DNA of 36,492 nucleotides from a bacterium (GCA_030428965.1 JAUIEE010000003.1:1-36492); one strand, 5' to 3'; positions 17,221 to 25,487 are shown, counted from the stretch's first letter. Numbers and translations are program-made. Notes: generated by a model from the sequence alone, not told the origin.

Positions 17221-18714
17221 CTATTCCCCGCCGGCCAGGCGAAGTCGTCCGCCCCCGCTGCCCGGCTCGGCCAAACCGGTCTTGCCGTCGCCCAGACGGG
17301 CGCTCTTGAAGCCCCGCAGGGCCAGGAGGAGCTCCTCGGGGCGGTCGCTGGCGGAGAGCGCCACCTCGAGCTCGATCAGGTCCTGCTGGACCAGGCGCCG
17401 CAGGGAGTTGTTGAAGGACACGAGCCCCTCGTCGGTCCCGACGTCGATGATGCGGGAGAGCTCCCCGACCTTGCCCTCGTAGAGCAGCTCTCGCACCCGG
17501 GGGGTGCTCAGGAGCAGCTCGACCGCGGGCACCATGCCCTGGCCCGACTTGCGCGGCAGGAGGCGCAGGGACATGACCCCGGCCAGGTTCTCCGCCAGAC
17601 GCTGGCGCACCTGCTGGTGCCGCTCGGCCCGGAAGAAGGACAGGATGCGGTCCACGGTCTGGGGGGCATTGACCGTGTGGAGGGTGCTCATGACCAGGTG
17701 GCCGGTCTCGGTCGCGTCCAGGGCAGCGCCCACCGTTTCGGCGTCGCGCATCTCCCCGATGAGCAGCACGTCCGGGCTCTGGCGCAGGGCGTGGCGCAGC
17801 CCGTCGGTGAAGTTGTCGCAGTCGGTCCCGATCTCGCGCTGGCTGATCACGCAGCGCACTTCCTGGAACAGGATCTCGACCGGATCCTCGAGCGTGACCA
17901 CGTGCCGCTCGGCGTGGGTGTTCATGTGCTGGATCAGGGCCGCCAGCGCCGTGGACTTTCCGGATCCGGCCACACCGGTCACGAGCATCAGCCCGCGCTT
18001 GCGCAGGGCGAGTCGCTCCAGCTGGGTGGTGGGAAGGTTCAGGGCCGACAGCATGGGCGCGTCGCCCGAGACCCGCCGCAGGACCACGGCGGGCTCGCCC
18101 ATCTGCTTGTAGGCGTTGAGGCGGAAGCGACCGAGGCCGTCCAGCCGCAGGGCCGTATCCACCGACCCCTTCGCGGCCCAGACCTTCATGCGGTCCTCCC
18201 CGACGATGCCGTCGAGCACCTCGAGCAGCGGGCCGGCGCCGGGAACGCGACCGGGCAAGAAGTGGATGCGCCCGTCGATGCGACAGGACGGCTTGCCGCC
18301 GGCCCTCAGGATCAGGTCGCTGGCCTTGAGTCGCACCATTTCCGCGAGCCATGCCTCGAGCTTGTGGCGCGGTGAGCTGGAAGCCCCGGCGGATTCCCGG
18401 TGGCCCGGGTCGGGACCGGTGGGGAGCTGGGGCCCGGGGGTCGGAGGCGGCGGCGCCTGGTGCAGGGATGCCGGAGCGACGGGCGCTTCGGAGGGCGCCG
18501 GGGCCATCGGTCCGGGCGAGAGCGGGCCCGAGGGCGGCAGGGCCCCCTGCAGAGGAGACGGCGGTGGCTGAGGCGTCGGAGCAGGCGGGTTCCCGGGCAG
18601 GGCGCTCTCGACGCCGGGCAGATCGTCCAGGGAGAAGCTCTCTTGGAGCGATCCGTCTCCGAACCCCATGGGGTCGAGGGGGTCGGGCTGGGACATGGGA
18701 TCGGATTGGTGCAC
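17221..18714 (-). CDS. pilT: PilT/PilU-family type IV pilus retraction ATPase
   Basis: Hexameric motor ATPase of the PilT/PilU group, expected to drive pilus retraction at the inner membrane. Motifs: Walker A GVAGSGKST (247-255; the usual GPTGSGKST has Pro-Thr where this has Val-Ala), Asp box EDPVEI, Walker B LLIGEMRDAET and His box GHLVMSTLHT. The GTG at 18714 has GAGG six bases upstream and gives 497 residues; an ATG at 18696 lacks a ribosome site. Residues 1-115 are a Pro/Ala-rich, probably disordered extension absent from ordinary PilT (about 345-380 residues). The C-terminal region (SFNNSLRRLVQ, SASDRPEEL) is typical of the family. It is encoded away from pilMNO, with the GspC-like gene next. 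Confidence 0.92.
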   Translation of the reverse strand: MHQSDPMSQPDPLDPMGFGDGSLQESFSLDDLPGVESALPGNPPAPTPQPPPSPLQGALPPSGPLSPGPMAPAPSEAPVAPASLHQAPPPPTPGPQLPTGPDPGHRESAGASSSPRHKLEAWLAEMVRLKASDLILRAGGKPSCRIDGRIHFLPGRVPGAGPLLEVLDGIVGEDRMKVWAAKGSVDTALRLDGLGRFRLNAYKQMGEPAVVLRRVSGDAPMLSALNLPTTQLERLALRKRGLMLVTGVAGSGKSTALAALIQHMNTHAERHVVTLEDPVEILFQEVRCVISQREIGTDCDNFTDGLRHALRQSPDVLLIGEMRDAETVGAALDATETGHLVMSTLHTVNAPQTVDRILSFFRAERHQQVRQRLAENLAGVMSLRLLPRKSGQGMVPAVELLLSTPRVRELLYEGKVGELSRIIDVGTDEGLVSFNNSLRRLVQQDLIELEVALSASDRPEELLLALRGFKSARLGDGKTGLAEPGSGGGRLRLAGGE

Positions 18715-18798
18715 GGGGAACCTCGGTTGAACACCCTTCTCGTGGGGCCTGACGTTAGAGATCGGTGCCCGGATGAAGCGGGCTTGAGCGCGGGCTCG

Positions 18799-18838
18799 AT
18801 CTCTTCGCGGCCCCGCCCCCTCCCATACGGGAAGAGAT
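18799..18838. repeat. Inverted repeat between obg and pilT
   Basis: ATCTCTTC (18799-18806) and GAAGAGAT (18831-18838) are exact inverted copies around a 24-nt loop that holds a small inner hairpin (TCCC-ATAC-GGGA). It lies 85-125 bp upstream of the pilT start in a 185-bp gap. It could be a leader structure, an operator or part of an obg terminator; there is no T-run. Confidence 0.35.
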
Positions 18839-18899
18839 TTCCCACGGCGAGCGCCGGCACGATCCCCGGGGCCCTTGGCAGGGCACGGGCCGCCGGGAG

Positions 18900-19892
18900 C
18901 TAGTCTTCGGCGTGCACCACGGTGTACGCCGCTCGCAGGAGCTCCCCCAGGCCCAGGCGCTGGAGACTCGAGATGCGGTGCACCGTCTGCCCCAGGCCCT
19001 GCTCGAGCTCCCGGGCACGCTCCTCGTCCTCGGGACCTTCGACCTTGGTGGCCACGAACAGGCGCGGGCGTCGATAGAGCTCGGGGGAGTAGTCCGCCAG
19101 CTCGGCCTCCAGGACTCCCAGCGCCTCGGCCGCCGGCAGGTCCGCCGAGGCGGAGCAGTCGACCAGATGCAGCAGCACCTTGCAGCGCTCCACGTGGCGC
19201 AGGAAACGATGGCCGAGACCCGCCCCGGAGGAGGCCCCCTGGATCAAGCCGGGCAGATCGGCCACGACCAACGTCTCCAGGTGCCCCACCTGGGCGATGC
19301 CGACCTGGGGGTGCAGGGTCGTGAAGGGGTAGTCCGCCACCTTGGGCGTGGCCCCGCTCACGGCGGCCAGGAAGGTCGACTTGCCCGCGTTGGGAAGCCC
19401 GATCAGACCGACCTCGGCGAAGAGCTTGAGCTCGAGGCGCAGGGCTCGAAACTCCCCCGGCCGACCCGAGTCGGCCCGGCGGGGCACCTGCCGCACGGGG
19501 GTCGCGAAGCTCGCGTTGCCCCGTCCCCCATGGCCCCCCGCCGCGACCACGAAGGACATCCCCGGCTCGCTCAGGTCCCGCAGCAGGTGGCCGCGTTCGC
19601 GGTCGTGGACCAGGGTGCCCACGGGAAGCTCGATCACCAGGTCCTCGCCGCTGGCCCCCGTCCGCTTGCGGGGTCCACCCGGTCGGCCGTTGGGAGCCCG
19701 GTAGGTCGGCTTGCGGCCGACGCTCAGGAGGGAGTGGACGCGCTCGCTGGCAACAAAGACGACGTCAGCGCCCTTGCCCCCGTCGCCCCCGTCGGGCCCC
19801 CCCTTGGGGACGTACTTCTCGCGCCGGAAGGAACTGAGCCCGTCCCCTCCCTTGCCCGCCTGGACGGTCAGCTCGCACTCGTCGCGAAACAC
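18900..19892 (-). CDS. obg: Obg family ribosome-associated GTPase
   Basis: GTPase acting in late 50S subunit assembly. The GTG at 19892 is chosen because the protein then begins directly with the Obg fold (FRDECELTVQAGKGGDG) and GGAG lies ten bases upstream; length is 330 residues, normal for the short form without a C-terminal OCT domain. The glycine-rich Obg domain covers about 1-158 (GGPDGGDGGKG, GGHGGRGNASF). The G domain has G1 GLPNAGKS (165-172), switch I YPFTT and G3 DLPGLIQGAS. G4 reads TKVE (280-283) where NKxD is usual. It follows rpmA by 41 bp in the classic rplU-rpmA-obg order. Confidence 0.95.
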   Translation of the reverse strand: MFRDECELTVQAGKGGDGLSSFRREKYVPKGGPDGGDGGKGADVVFVASERVHSLLSVGRKPTYRAPNGRPGGPRKRTGASGEDLVIELPVGTLVHDRERGHLLRDLSEPGMSFVVAAGGHGGRGNASFATPVRQVPRRADSGRPGEFRALRLELKLFAEVGLIGLPNAGKSTFLAAVSGATPKVADYPFTTLHPQVGIAQVGHLETLVVADLPGLIQGASSGAGLGHRFLRHVERCKVLLHLVDCSASADLPAAEALGVLEAELADYSPELYRRPRLFVATKVEGPEDEERARELEQGLGQTVHRISSLQRLGLGELLRAAYTVVHAED

Positions 19893-19933
19893 GGGGGCAG
19901 GCTCCGGGGTGGACCGGGGCCGGTCGAGGCGAC

Positions 19934-20182
19934 CTAGGCCTCGAGCGGATCGACGTGCACCCGCCGGTTCTCCTGGAAGCGTACGCGACCGGGAACCTTG
20001 GCGAAGAGGGTGTAGTCGTTGCCCATGCCGACGTTGTGCCCCGGACGGAAGCGCGTTCCGCACTGGCGAACGAGGATCGTGCCCGGGGTGACCGACTGGC
20101 CCCCGAAGCGCTTCACGCCCCGGAACTGGGGGTTGGAATCACGGCCGTTGCGGCTCGAGCCCTGTCCCTTCTTGTGTGCCAT
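19934..20182 (-). CDS. rpmA: Ribosomal protein L27
   Basis: Structural protein of the 50S subunit whose N-terminal tail reaches the peptidyl transferase centre. The 82-residue product starts [16 protein letters not shown] and contains FGGQSV and [15 protein letters not shown], the family signature. The start agrees with non-cleaved L27; there is no Firmicutes-type N-terminal extension. It begins 12 bp after rplU stops, so the two are co-transcribed. Confidence 0.98.
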   Translation of the reverse strand: MAHKKGQGSSRNGRDSNPQFRGVKRFGGQSVTPGTILVRQCGTRFRPGHNVGMGNDYTLFAKVPGRVRFQENRRVHVDPLEA

Positions 20183-20194
20183 CGGATCGTTCTC

Positions 20195-20509
20195 CTATCC
20201 GTCGATCGCGGTGATCTTGACGCGCGTGTAGCCCTGGCGGTGACCGCGCTTGACGCGCACGTTCTTGCGGCGCTTGAAGCGGAAGACCACTTCCTTCTTG
20301 CCCTTGACGTGCCCGAGGACTTGCGCGGTGACGCTGGCTCCCTCGACGGTCGGCTTGCCGACGCGCACGTTGCCTTCGTTAGAGACCAGCAGCACCTGGT
20401 CGAAGGTCACCTGATCTCCGGTGGAGAGCTCCGAGTGCAGGTCGCAGTCGAGGACGTCCCCGACGCGAACACCGGCCTGGCGGCTCTTGTCTGAAATTAC
20501 GGCATACAC
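20195..20509 (-). CDS. rplU: Ribosomal protein L21
   Basis: 50S subunit protein binding 23S rRNA, 104 residues. The GTG at 20509 is selected because L21 proteins begin YAVI at residue 2, and a GGGGGA stretch lies eight bases upstream. Family motifs seen: QAGVRVGDVLD, VLLVSNEGNVRVGKP and KRRKNVRVKRGHRQGYTRVKI. It is the first gene of rplU-rpmA-obg, has its own candidate promoter and follows the RNase E/G gene by 101 bp. Confidence 0.96.
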   Translation of the reverse strand: MYAVISDKSRQAGVRVGDVLDCDLHSELSTGDQVTFDQVLLVSNEGNVRVGKPTVEGASVTAQVLGHVKGKKEVVFRFKRRKNVRVKRGHRQGYTRVKITAIDG

Positions 20510-20558
20510 GTTCGAAATCCCCCGTCGAAGACGGTTCCTGGAGCGATTAGGGCGGAGA

Positions 20559-20587
20559 AGTCTAGCGGTGCCCCGGGAGCCCATCAA
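20559..20587 (-). promoter_or_regulatory. Candidate sigma-70 promoter for rplU-rpmA-obg
   Basis: The minus strand has TTGATG (20587-20582), exactly 17 bp, then TAGACT (20564-20559), each matching four of six consensus bases. Transcription would start near 20552, leaving a leader of about 43 nt before the rplU GTG. The -35 element overlaps the hairpin at 20571-20600. Confidence 0.5.
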
Positions 20588-20600
20588 GGGTTCACCGGGG
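20571..20600 (-). terminator. Hairpin between RNase E/G and rplU genes
   Basis: CCCCGG (20571-20576) pairs with CCGGGG (20595-20600), with an inner stem around the loop (five of six pairs, one bulge). It begins 10 nt past the stop of the RNase gene. There is no T-run after it, so it may be a weak terminator or a readthrough structure; its DNA also carries part of the rplU promoter. Confidence 0.42.
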
Positions 20601-20610
20601 CCCCTGGGCC

Positions 20611-23043
20611 CTATCTTTTGCGCCGCCCCCCGGGACGGACCTCACGGCCGTCGGCCCGCAGGTAGTGCAGGACGCTGTCCTCCACCTGGTCGGGGACCGA
20701 CAGGAGGGTCAGCTTGCGGCCGCTGGACTCCTCCAGGGCCTGGAGCTCGCCGGACAGGTTCTTCTGGAGGTACTCGATCACCTCCGGGTGGGCGCGCACC
20801 TCGACCTCGGTGAAGCCCTTCAGGGAGAGAGCGGTGCCGAGCCGGCGCAGGATGGCCTGGGCCCGGGAGGAGGACGTCCGCTGGCGGCCGGAGCCCCGGC
20901 AGCGCCGGCAGGAGTCGTAGACCAGCTTGCTGAGCCCGGGGCCCAGGCGCTGGCGCGTGAGCTCCAGGAGCCCGAACTGGGAGATGCGCCCCAGCTTGCT
21001 GCGGGCCCGGTCCCGGCGGACGGCGTCCCGCGTGGCCTTCTCGACCTGGCGCCGGTTCGCGGTCTTCATCATGTCGATGTAGTCCAGCACGATGATCCCC
21101 CCCAGATCGCGCAGGCGAATCTGACGTGCGATCTCCGGCGCGGCTTCCAGGTTCGTCTTCAGGGCGATGTCCTCGAAGTCGGCCCCCTCTTCCCGCGTGC
21201 GGCCCGAGTTGACGTCGATGGCCACCAGGGCCTCGGTCTGGTCGATCACGATCGAGCCGCCCGAGGGCAACTCGACGCGCCGGGAGAAGATCTTCTCGAA
21301 GTCCTGTTCGACCCCCTGGGAGTGCAAGAGCGGCCGGGACCCCTTGTGCATCTTCACCCGATCGAGGTGCTCCGGCATGAGGCGCTTGGTGAACTCGACC
21401 ATGCGGTCGTACTCGCCGGGGTCGTCGACCAGGACGGCCTCGGTCTCGGACGTGAAGAGGTCCCGCATGGTGCGGATGGCGACGTCCGACTCCTGGTAGA
21501 GCGGCGCGGGGTTGCGGCCACTCTTGAGTCGACGCGAGAACTCCTCCCAGGCGAGCAGCAGGTAGTCGAGGTCGCGCTTGATCTCCGCCTTGGTCTTGCC
21601 GACCCCCGCGGTACGCACGATGACCCCCATCCCCTCGGGGATCTTGAGCGCGGAGAGGATGCGCTTGAGGCGCCGCCGCTCCTTCTCGTCCTCGATCTTG
21701 CGGCTGACGCCGGTCCGCTGGAGGGACGGCATCAAGACCAGGTAGCGGCCGGGAATCGACACGTAGGTGGTCAGGGTGGGCCCCTTGTCCCCGATGGCGT
21801 CCTTGGTGATCTGGACCGCCACCATCTGCCCCTTCTTGACCAGCTTCTCGATGGGGAGAATCTTGCGCGACTTGCGGTTGCGCCGGACGGAGCGGGTCTT
21901 CCTGGGCTCGGGCTTGGCCTCCTTCTCGGGCTCGTCCTCGTTCTCCGGATCCGCATCGGGATCCGCATCCGAATCGAAGGCCTCCGACTCGACCGGGGTC
22001 TGCAGGAGCTTGTCGAGGCTCCAGTCGTCCTCGGCGTAGCAGGGCATCAGATCCGAGGCGTGCAGGAAGCCGTTGCGTCCCTGGCCGAAGTCCACGAAGG
22101 CGGCTCCGATGGCCGGCTCGAGGTTGACGACGCGCCCGCGGTAGATGTCGCTCACGAAGGACACCTGCTTCTTCACGGTCATCTGCAGGTCGACGATCTT
22201 GCCGTCTTCGACCACCGCCACGCGGGTCTCCTCGGGGTCGGCGGCATTCACCAGGATGATGCGATGCTTGGGCGGCGTCTCTTGCGCCGGCTCGTCCTCG
22301 TCGTCGGCGCGACTGCGCCGGGAACCGGACCGCTTGGAGGTCTTCTTGCTCGCCTTGGAGGACTTCTTCTTGCGCGAGGTGCGCTTGGCGCGGCCGTTCT
22401 TGGCCGGTCCCTCTTCGTCGGAGATCAGCACCGCTTCCTCGGGCAGTTCGACCAGCTCGGGAAGCTCGTCCTCCTCACCGGGAATGGCCTCGATCTCCAC
22501 CGCGGTCGGCTGCTTGCGGCGGCCGCCGCGTTTGCCCCGGCGCGAGGAGCGCTTCTTGGGCTTGGCCTGAGCGGCTTCGGTCTTCTCCTCGTCCTGGGTC
22601 TTGTTCGCGCTCGTCTTGCTGCGCTTGCGCGATCCCGATCGCCGCGAGCGCCGGGAGCGGCTGCGGGAAGAGCCGCCCTCGCCGGAGTCCGAGGAGCTCT
22701 CCTCCCTCTTGGGCTGGGAGGGAGCTTCCTCCCTCTTCTCCTCCGACTTGTCGTCCGAGGGCTTCGAGGAAGATCCCCTGCGACGCCCGCCCCGGCTTCC
22801 CCGACGGCGGCGTCGGGTGCGGGAGGAGTCGGAAGAAGAGGTGGCTGAGCCACCCGCCGCCTGGCGAGGGGCTGCGGAAGGGGGCCCGTCGATTCCGGCG
22901 CCGAAGCCAGAGGCTTCGGACCGAGGGGCCGAGGAGGCCAGGGGCCTCTGTTCGATTCGTCGTGCTCCGAGGTTGGGGCCCGGGATCCCCGCGGGGTTCG
23001 GGCTCGGGGGGATCGGAGTCCCCGGGAGCGAGTGTTCTCTCAT
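20611..23043 (-). CDS. rne: Ribonuclease E/G with long disordered N-terminal arm
   Basis: Endoribonuclease for mRNA decay and rRNA processing. The ATG at 23043 gives 810 residues; the frame is open up to 23247, but that part lacks coding character. Residues 1-260 are low complexity: Ser/Arg-rich (RTRRRRRGSRGGRRRG), acidic and Lys-rich stretches, as in RNA- or membrane-binding arms, here at the N-terminus rather than the C-terminus as in E. coli. The S1 domain begins near 261 and contains an acidic Asp/Glu insertion (DSDADPDADPENEDEPE). Catalytic metal-binding aspartates are visible in AIDVNSGR (D610) and IIVLDYIDMM (D654). The zinc-link cysteines are in CRRC (712, 715). It lies directly upstream of rplU, a common neighbourhood. 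Confidence 0.94.
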   Translation of the reverse strand: MREHSLPGTPIPPSPNPAGIPGPNLGARRIEQRPLASSAPRSEASGFGAGIDGPPSAAPRQAAGGSATSSSDSSRTRRRRRGSRGGRRRGSSSKPSDDKSEEKREEAPSQPKREESSSDSGEGGSSRSRSRRSRRSGSRKRSKTSANKTQDEEKTEAAQAKPKKRSSRRGKRGGRRKQPTAVEIEAIPGEEDELPELVELPEEAVLISDEEGPAKNGRAKRTSRKKKSSKASKKTSKRSGSRRSRADDEDEPAQETPPKHRIILVNAADPEETRVAVVEDGKIVDLQMTVKKQVSFVSDIYRGRVVNLEPAIGAAFVDFGQGRNGFLHASDLMPCYAEDDWSLDKLLQTPVESEAFDSDADPDADPENEDEPEKEAKPEPRKTRSVRRNRKSRKILPIEKLVKKGQMVAVQITKDAIGDKGPTLTTYVSIPGRYLVLMPSLQRTGVSRKIEDEKERRRLKRILSALKIPEGMGVIVRTAGVGKTKAEIKRDLDYLLLAWEEFSRRLKSGRNPAPLYQESDVAIRTMRDLFTSETEAVLVDDPGEYDRMVEFTKRLMPEHLDRVKMHKGSRPLLHSQGVEQDFEKIFSRRVELPSGGSIVIDQTEALVAIDVNSGRTREEGADFEDIALKTNLEAAPEIARQIRLRDLGGIIVLDYIDMMKTANRRQVEKATRDAVRRDRARSKLGRISQFGLLELTRQRLGPGLSKLVYDSCRRCRGSGRQRTSSSRAQAILRRLGTALSLKGFTEVEVRAHPEVIEYLQKNLSGELQALEESSGRKLTLLSVPDQVEDSVLHYLRADGREVRPGGRRKR

Positions 23044-23337
23044 CGAGATTCTTCTTGTTGGCAAAGACCCGAATCGGCGGCCTGACCGTGGGCCGGCGCC
23101 AGAATCCGGTTCGACTGCAGTCGGCGCCTGCCGGGCCCTCGGGGCCACGGGCACTCGCGCGCGGGACTGCCTGTACGGTTGAAAAAAGAGCGATCCTAGG
23201 TCCGTGCCGCCCTGGGCGGTCTCCGGGCCTCTGCGTGGCCGACGCATCCGCCGGGATCGGCAGGTCGCAGCGAGTGCCTCCTACCGGCCCGACCTCCGCG
23301 GGGCCTGGCTCGTCTCAAGGACATACGATGTCGTCCG

Positions 23338-23354
23338 AGCGAAATCCATGCCAA
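23338..23354 (-). promoter_or_regulatory. Sigma-54-like -24/-12 site upstream of the RNase E/G gene
   Basis: The minus strand reads TTGGCATGGATTTCGCT. Compared with the sigma-54 consensus (TGGCACG, four bases, TTGC) it keeps GG and GC at the right spacing, with mismatches at two positions. It would start transcription about 285 nt upstream of the ATG at 23043. rpoN is in this window, but such a match can occur by chance. Confidence 0.27.
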
Positions 23355-23460
23355 TTCCCGCGAAGAGCGAAGATCAGCCGGAAACATGTTCCTCCATCCC
23401 GGGGCGGCTGTCGATTCTCCAGCCGGAATTTCTCGGCCTCTCCCCCGGGGAGGCGGCCGG

Positions 23461-23484
23461 CGAGGGGCCCGTTCAGGCCCCTCG
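23461..23484 (-). terminator. Second hairpin after the secretin gene
   Basis: Nine-base arms CGAGGGGCC (23461-23469) and GGCCCCTCG (23476-23484) with a 6-nt loop. It stands 9 bp beyond the larger palindrome at 23494-23515, so the two form a tandem block at the end of the pilus operon. No T-run follows. Confidence 0.5.
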
Positions 23485-23493
23485 CCCGTGGCC

Positions 23494-23515
23494 GGGCCTC
23501 CCCGCGGGGAGGCCC
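23494..23515 (-). terminator. Perfect 22-bp palindrome after the secretin gene
   Basis: A perfect inverted repeat with arms GGGCCTCCCCG and CGGGGAGGCCC meets in the middle, 13 nt past the secretin stop codon (23529). As RNA it would form a very stable hairpin. It probably ends or protects the pilMNO-secretin transcript. Confidence 0.55.
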
Positions 23516-23528
23516 AGGACGCGCGTGA

Positions 23529-25487
23529 CTACTCGGAGTCGGCGTCGGGGTCGGGGTCGGGGTCGGCGGCTTCTGCGCCGCCGCCTTCCTCGAAGCCCGG
23601 CTGACGCACGAAGGTCGACCACTGGTAGTCGTCCCCGGCGCTCTGGAGCGGGCGCTCGGCGGCCGGCACCTGGGTCTTCATGCCGAAGGTGCCGTCCCCC
23701 TCCAGGAGCTTCTCGATGCCGTCACCGTACTCCTCGCGGCGACGCTCCATCTCCCGCTGGAGAATGCGCTGGGTGTCCGCGCTGGAACGCACCACGGTCG
23801 GGGTGACGAAGACCATCAGGCTGCGCCGATCGACCGTGGACTGCTCGTTCTGGAAGAACCAGCCGAGCACGGGGATACGCGAGAGGTAGGGAACGCGACT
23901 CTCGGTCACGATCTCGCTGTCGGTGGTCAGACCGCCGATCACCGCCGTCTGCCCGCTCTCGAGCAGCATGCTGGTCACGATGGTCGAGGAACGCTTGCGG
24001 GGCAGGGCGATGGTGCCCTCGAGGCCCGAGGCGCCGACGGTGAAGATATCGAATCCGGGCGGCGCAATGGTGCCGTCGCCGGTACCGGAGAGGCTCGTCT
24101 CCTTCGGGATGATGTCCATCGTCACCCGGTTCGTGCCCGGGACGACGTGGGGCACCATCAGGAGCTGGAAGCCGACCTCCACCGGCGAGCTGCTGGCCTC
24201 CTGCACGGAGAGCTGCAGACCACCGGCCTGGCCTTGCTCACTCTTGGCCTCGGCGTAGCGGATCGTCTCCCCCACGAAGATCGTGGCTTCGCGACCGTCG
24301 AGGGCCACGAGCTTGGGAGCCTGGATGACCTCGGTCGAGGTGTCCCGCTGCAGCATGCGCAGGGTGGCGCTGACCTGGGTGAAGGACAGGGCCCCGAAGA
24401 TCGTGTCGGGCACGAGGGCGTCCCCGAAGTTGTCCACGTCGTTGGCAAAGGGCCCCTCACCGGTGGGGTTGGCGATCAGGAGGTCCTCGAAACCACCGCT
24501 GCCCAGGTTGAAGGGGAAGGTGATCGGCACCTGTCCACCGCTCAGGCCGATCTGGGGACCGAGGTCTCCGTAATCGACGCCGAGGCTGAAGAGGTCCTCG
24601 TTGGAGGAGCTGACGAACTTGACGTCGCAGAAGACCTGAGCCGGCTCGACGTCGAAGCGGTCCAGCATCTCACGGATCTGGGCGTGCACCTGGGCGGTGT
24701 CGCGCACGATGATCACGTTCTGCTCCTCGATGTAGTCCAGGTCGCCGCCGGGGCTGAGGGCCTTCTTGAGGGCGGCGATCACGGGGAAGCGAATGGCCGG
24801 ATCGACCCGTCCACCGGCACCACCGCCACCGGCCTGCTGCTGCACCTGGGTCGTACGCTGCAAGAACTCCGACGTGATGATCGGGACGTAGTTGCCGGGC
24901 GGACGGATGTAGCGCAGCTGGTAGCTGGTCGTCTCCATCTGGGCCTGGAGGCTCAGGGGATCGACGACGCGCAGGATGCCGCGGTCCTCCTCGACGATCA
25001 CGAAGCCCAGGGTCTTGACGGCCACGTCCAGGGCATCGCGCCACGGGACGTTGGTGAGCCGCAGACTCAGGGTGCCCGAGACCTCCGGAGCGATCACGAT
25101 GTTGGCACCGCTCAGCTTCGCGATGGTGTCGATGACCTGGGTCAGCTCGGCGTTGTCGAAGGAGAAGTCGACCCGCGGGGGACGGTCGACGGCCAGGACA
25201 CCGGCAGAGCGCTCCTCGACGACGCAGCCCGCCATCTCGGCGGCCAGGTCGAGGGCCTCGCGCCAGGGAACGTCGGTCAGGTCGATCGAGAGCGGGGTGT
25301 CCGCTCCGGCGACCACGACGATGTTCTGGCCCGACTGCTCTCGCAGATACTGAACGACCTCGGAAAGGGACCTACCCTCGACTCTCAGGGAGACTCTGGC
25401 ATCGGGGACGGGGACCTGTGCGCCGGCGGTCGTGACGATGCATGTCGACGCAAGGAGTGCGCCTAGGATTCGCGTCACGTTCTTCAT
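23529..25487 (-). CDS. pilQ: PilQ-type secretin (outer-membrane pilus pore)
   Basis: Forms the outer-membrane ring through which the pilus passes. The 652-residue protein starts with a signal peptide (MKNVTRILGALLAS...AGA, cleavage near 23). Two STN/N0-type domains follow (about 30-100 and 106-180), each with a VPWR(E/D)ALD motif; the second matches the PilQ pattern FSFDNAELTQVIDTIA. An N1-like domain (about 190-280) ends in IIVRDTAQVHAQI. The secretin domain carries LESGQTAVIGGLT and the signature VPYLSRIPVLGWFFQ. The last 12 residues are an acidic DPDPD-type tail. The ATG overlaps the pilO stop (ATGA), so it is translationally coupled as the fourth gene of pilMNOQ. No AMIN domain was seen. 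Confidence 0.93.
   Translation of the reverse strand: MKNVTRILGALLASTCIVTTAGAQVPVPDARVSLRVEGRSLSEVVQYLREQSGQNIVVVAGADTPLSIDLTDVPWREALDLAAEMAGCVVEERSAGVLAVDRPPRVDFSFDNAELTQVIDTIAKLSGANIVIAPEVSGTLSLRLTNVPWRDALDVAVKTLGFVIVEEDRGILRVVDPLSLQAQMETTSYQLRYIRPPGNYVPIITSEFLQRTTQVQQQAGGGGAGGRVDPAIRFPVIAALKKALSPGGDLDYIEEQNVIIVRDTAQVHAQIREMLDRFDVEPAQVFCDVKFVSSSNEDLFSLGVDYGDLGPQIGLSGGQVPITFPFNLGSGGFEDLLIANPTGEGPFANDVDNFGDALVPDTIFGALSFTQVSATLRMLQRDTSTEVIQAPKLVALDGREATIFVGETIRYAEAKSEQGQAGGLQLSVQEASSSPVEVGFQLLMVPHVVPGTNRVTMDIIPKETSLSGTGDGTIAPPGFDIFTVGASGLEGTIALPRKRSSTIVTSMLLESGQTAVIGGLTTDSEIVTESRVPYLSRIPVLGWFFQNEQSTVDRRSLMVFVTPTVVRSSADTQRILQREMERRREEYGDGIEKLLEGDGTFGMKTQVPAAERPLQSAGDDYQWSTFVRQPGFEEGGGAEAADPDPDPDADSE

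Larger units (their letters stand above)
23044..23528. other. 485-bp region between the secretin gene and the RNase E/G gene
   Basis: No gene is supported. It holds two strong hairpins just past the secretin stop (23461-23515), a sigma-54-like site (23338-23354), and presumably the leader of the RNase gene. A long leader would fit the leader-mediated autoregulation known for E. coli rne, but nothing specific shows that here. Confidence 0.55.

Noticed and set aside
20665-22848. Plus-strand open frame (727 codons) opposite the RNase E/G gene
   Set aside because: Composition of Leu, Gly, Val and His without motifs, and fully antisense to a clear RNase E/G.
23044-23247. 68-residue N-terminal extension of the RNase E/G frame
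   Set aside because: The upstream start has no ribosome site, and the sequence (many Arg/Pro, no pattern) overlaps likely leader DNA.
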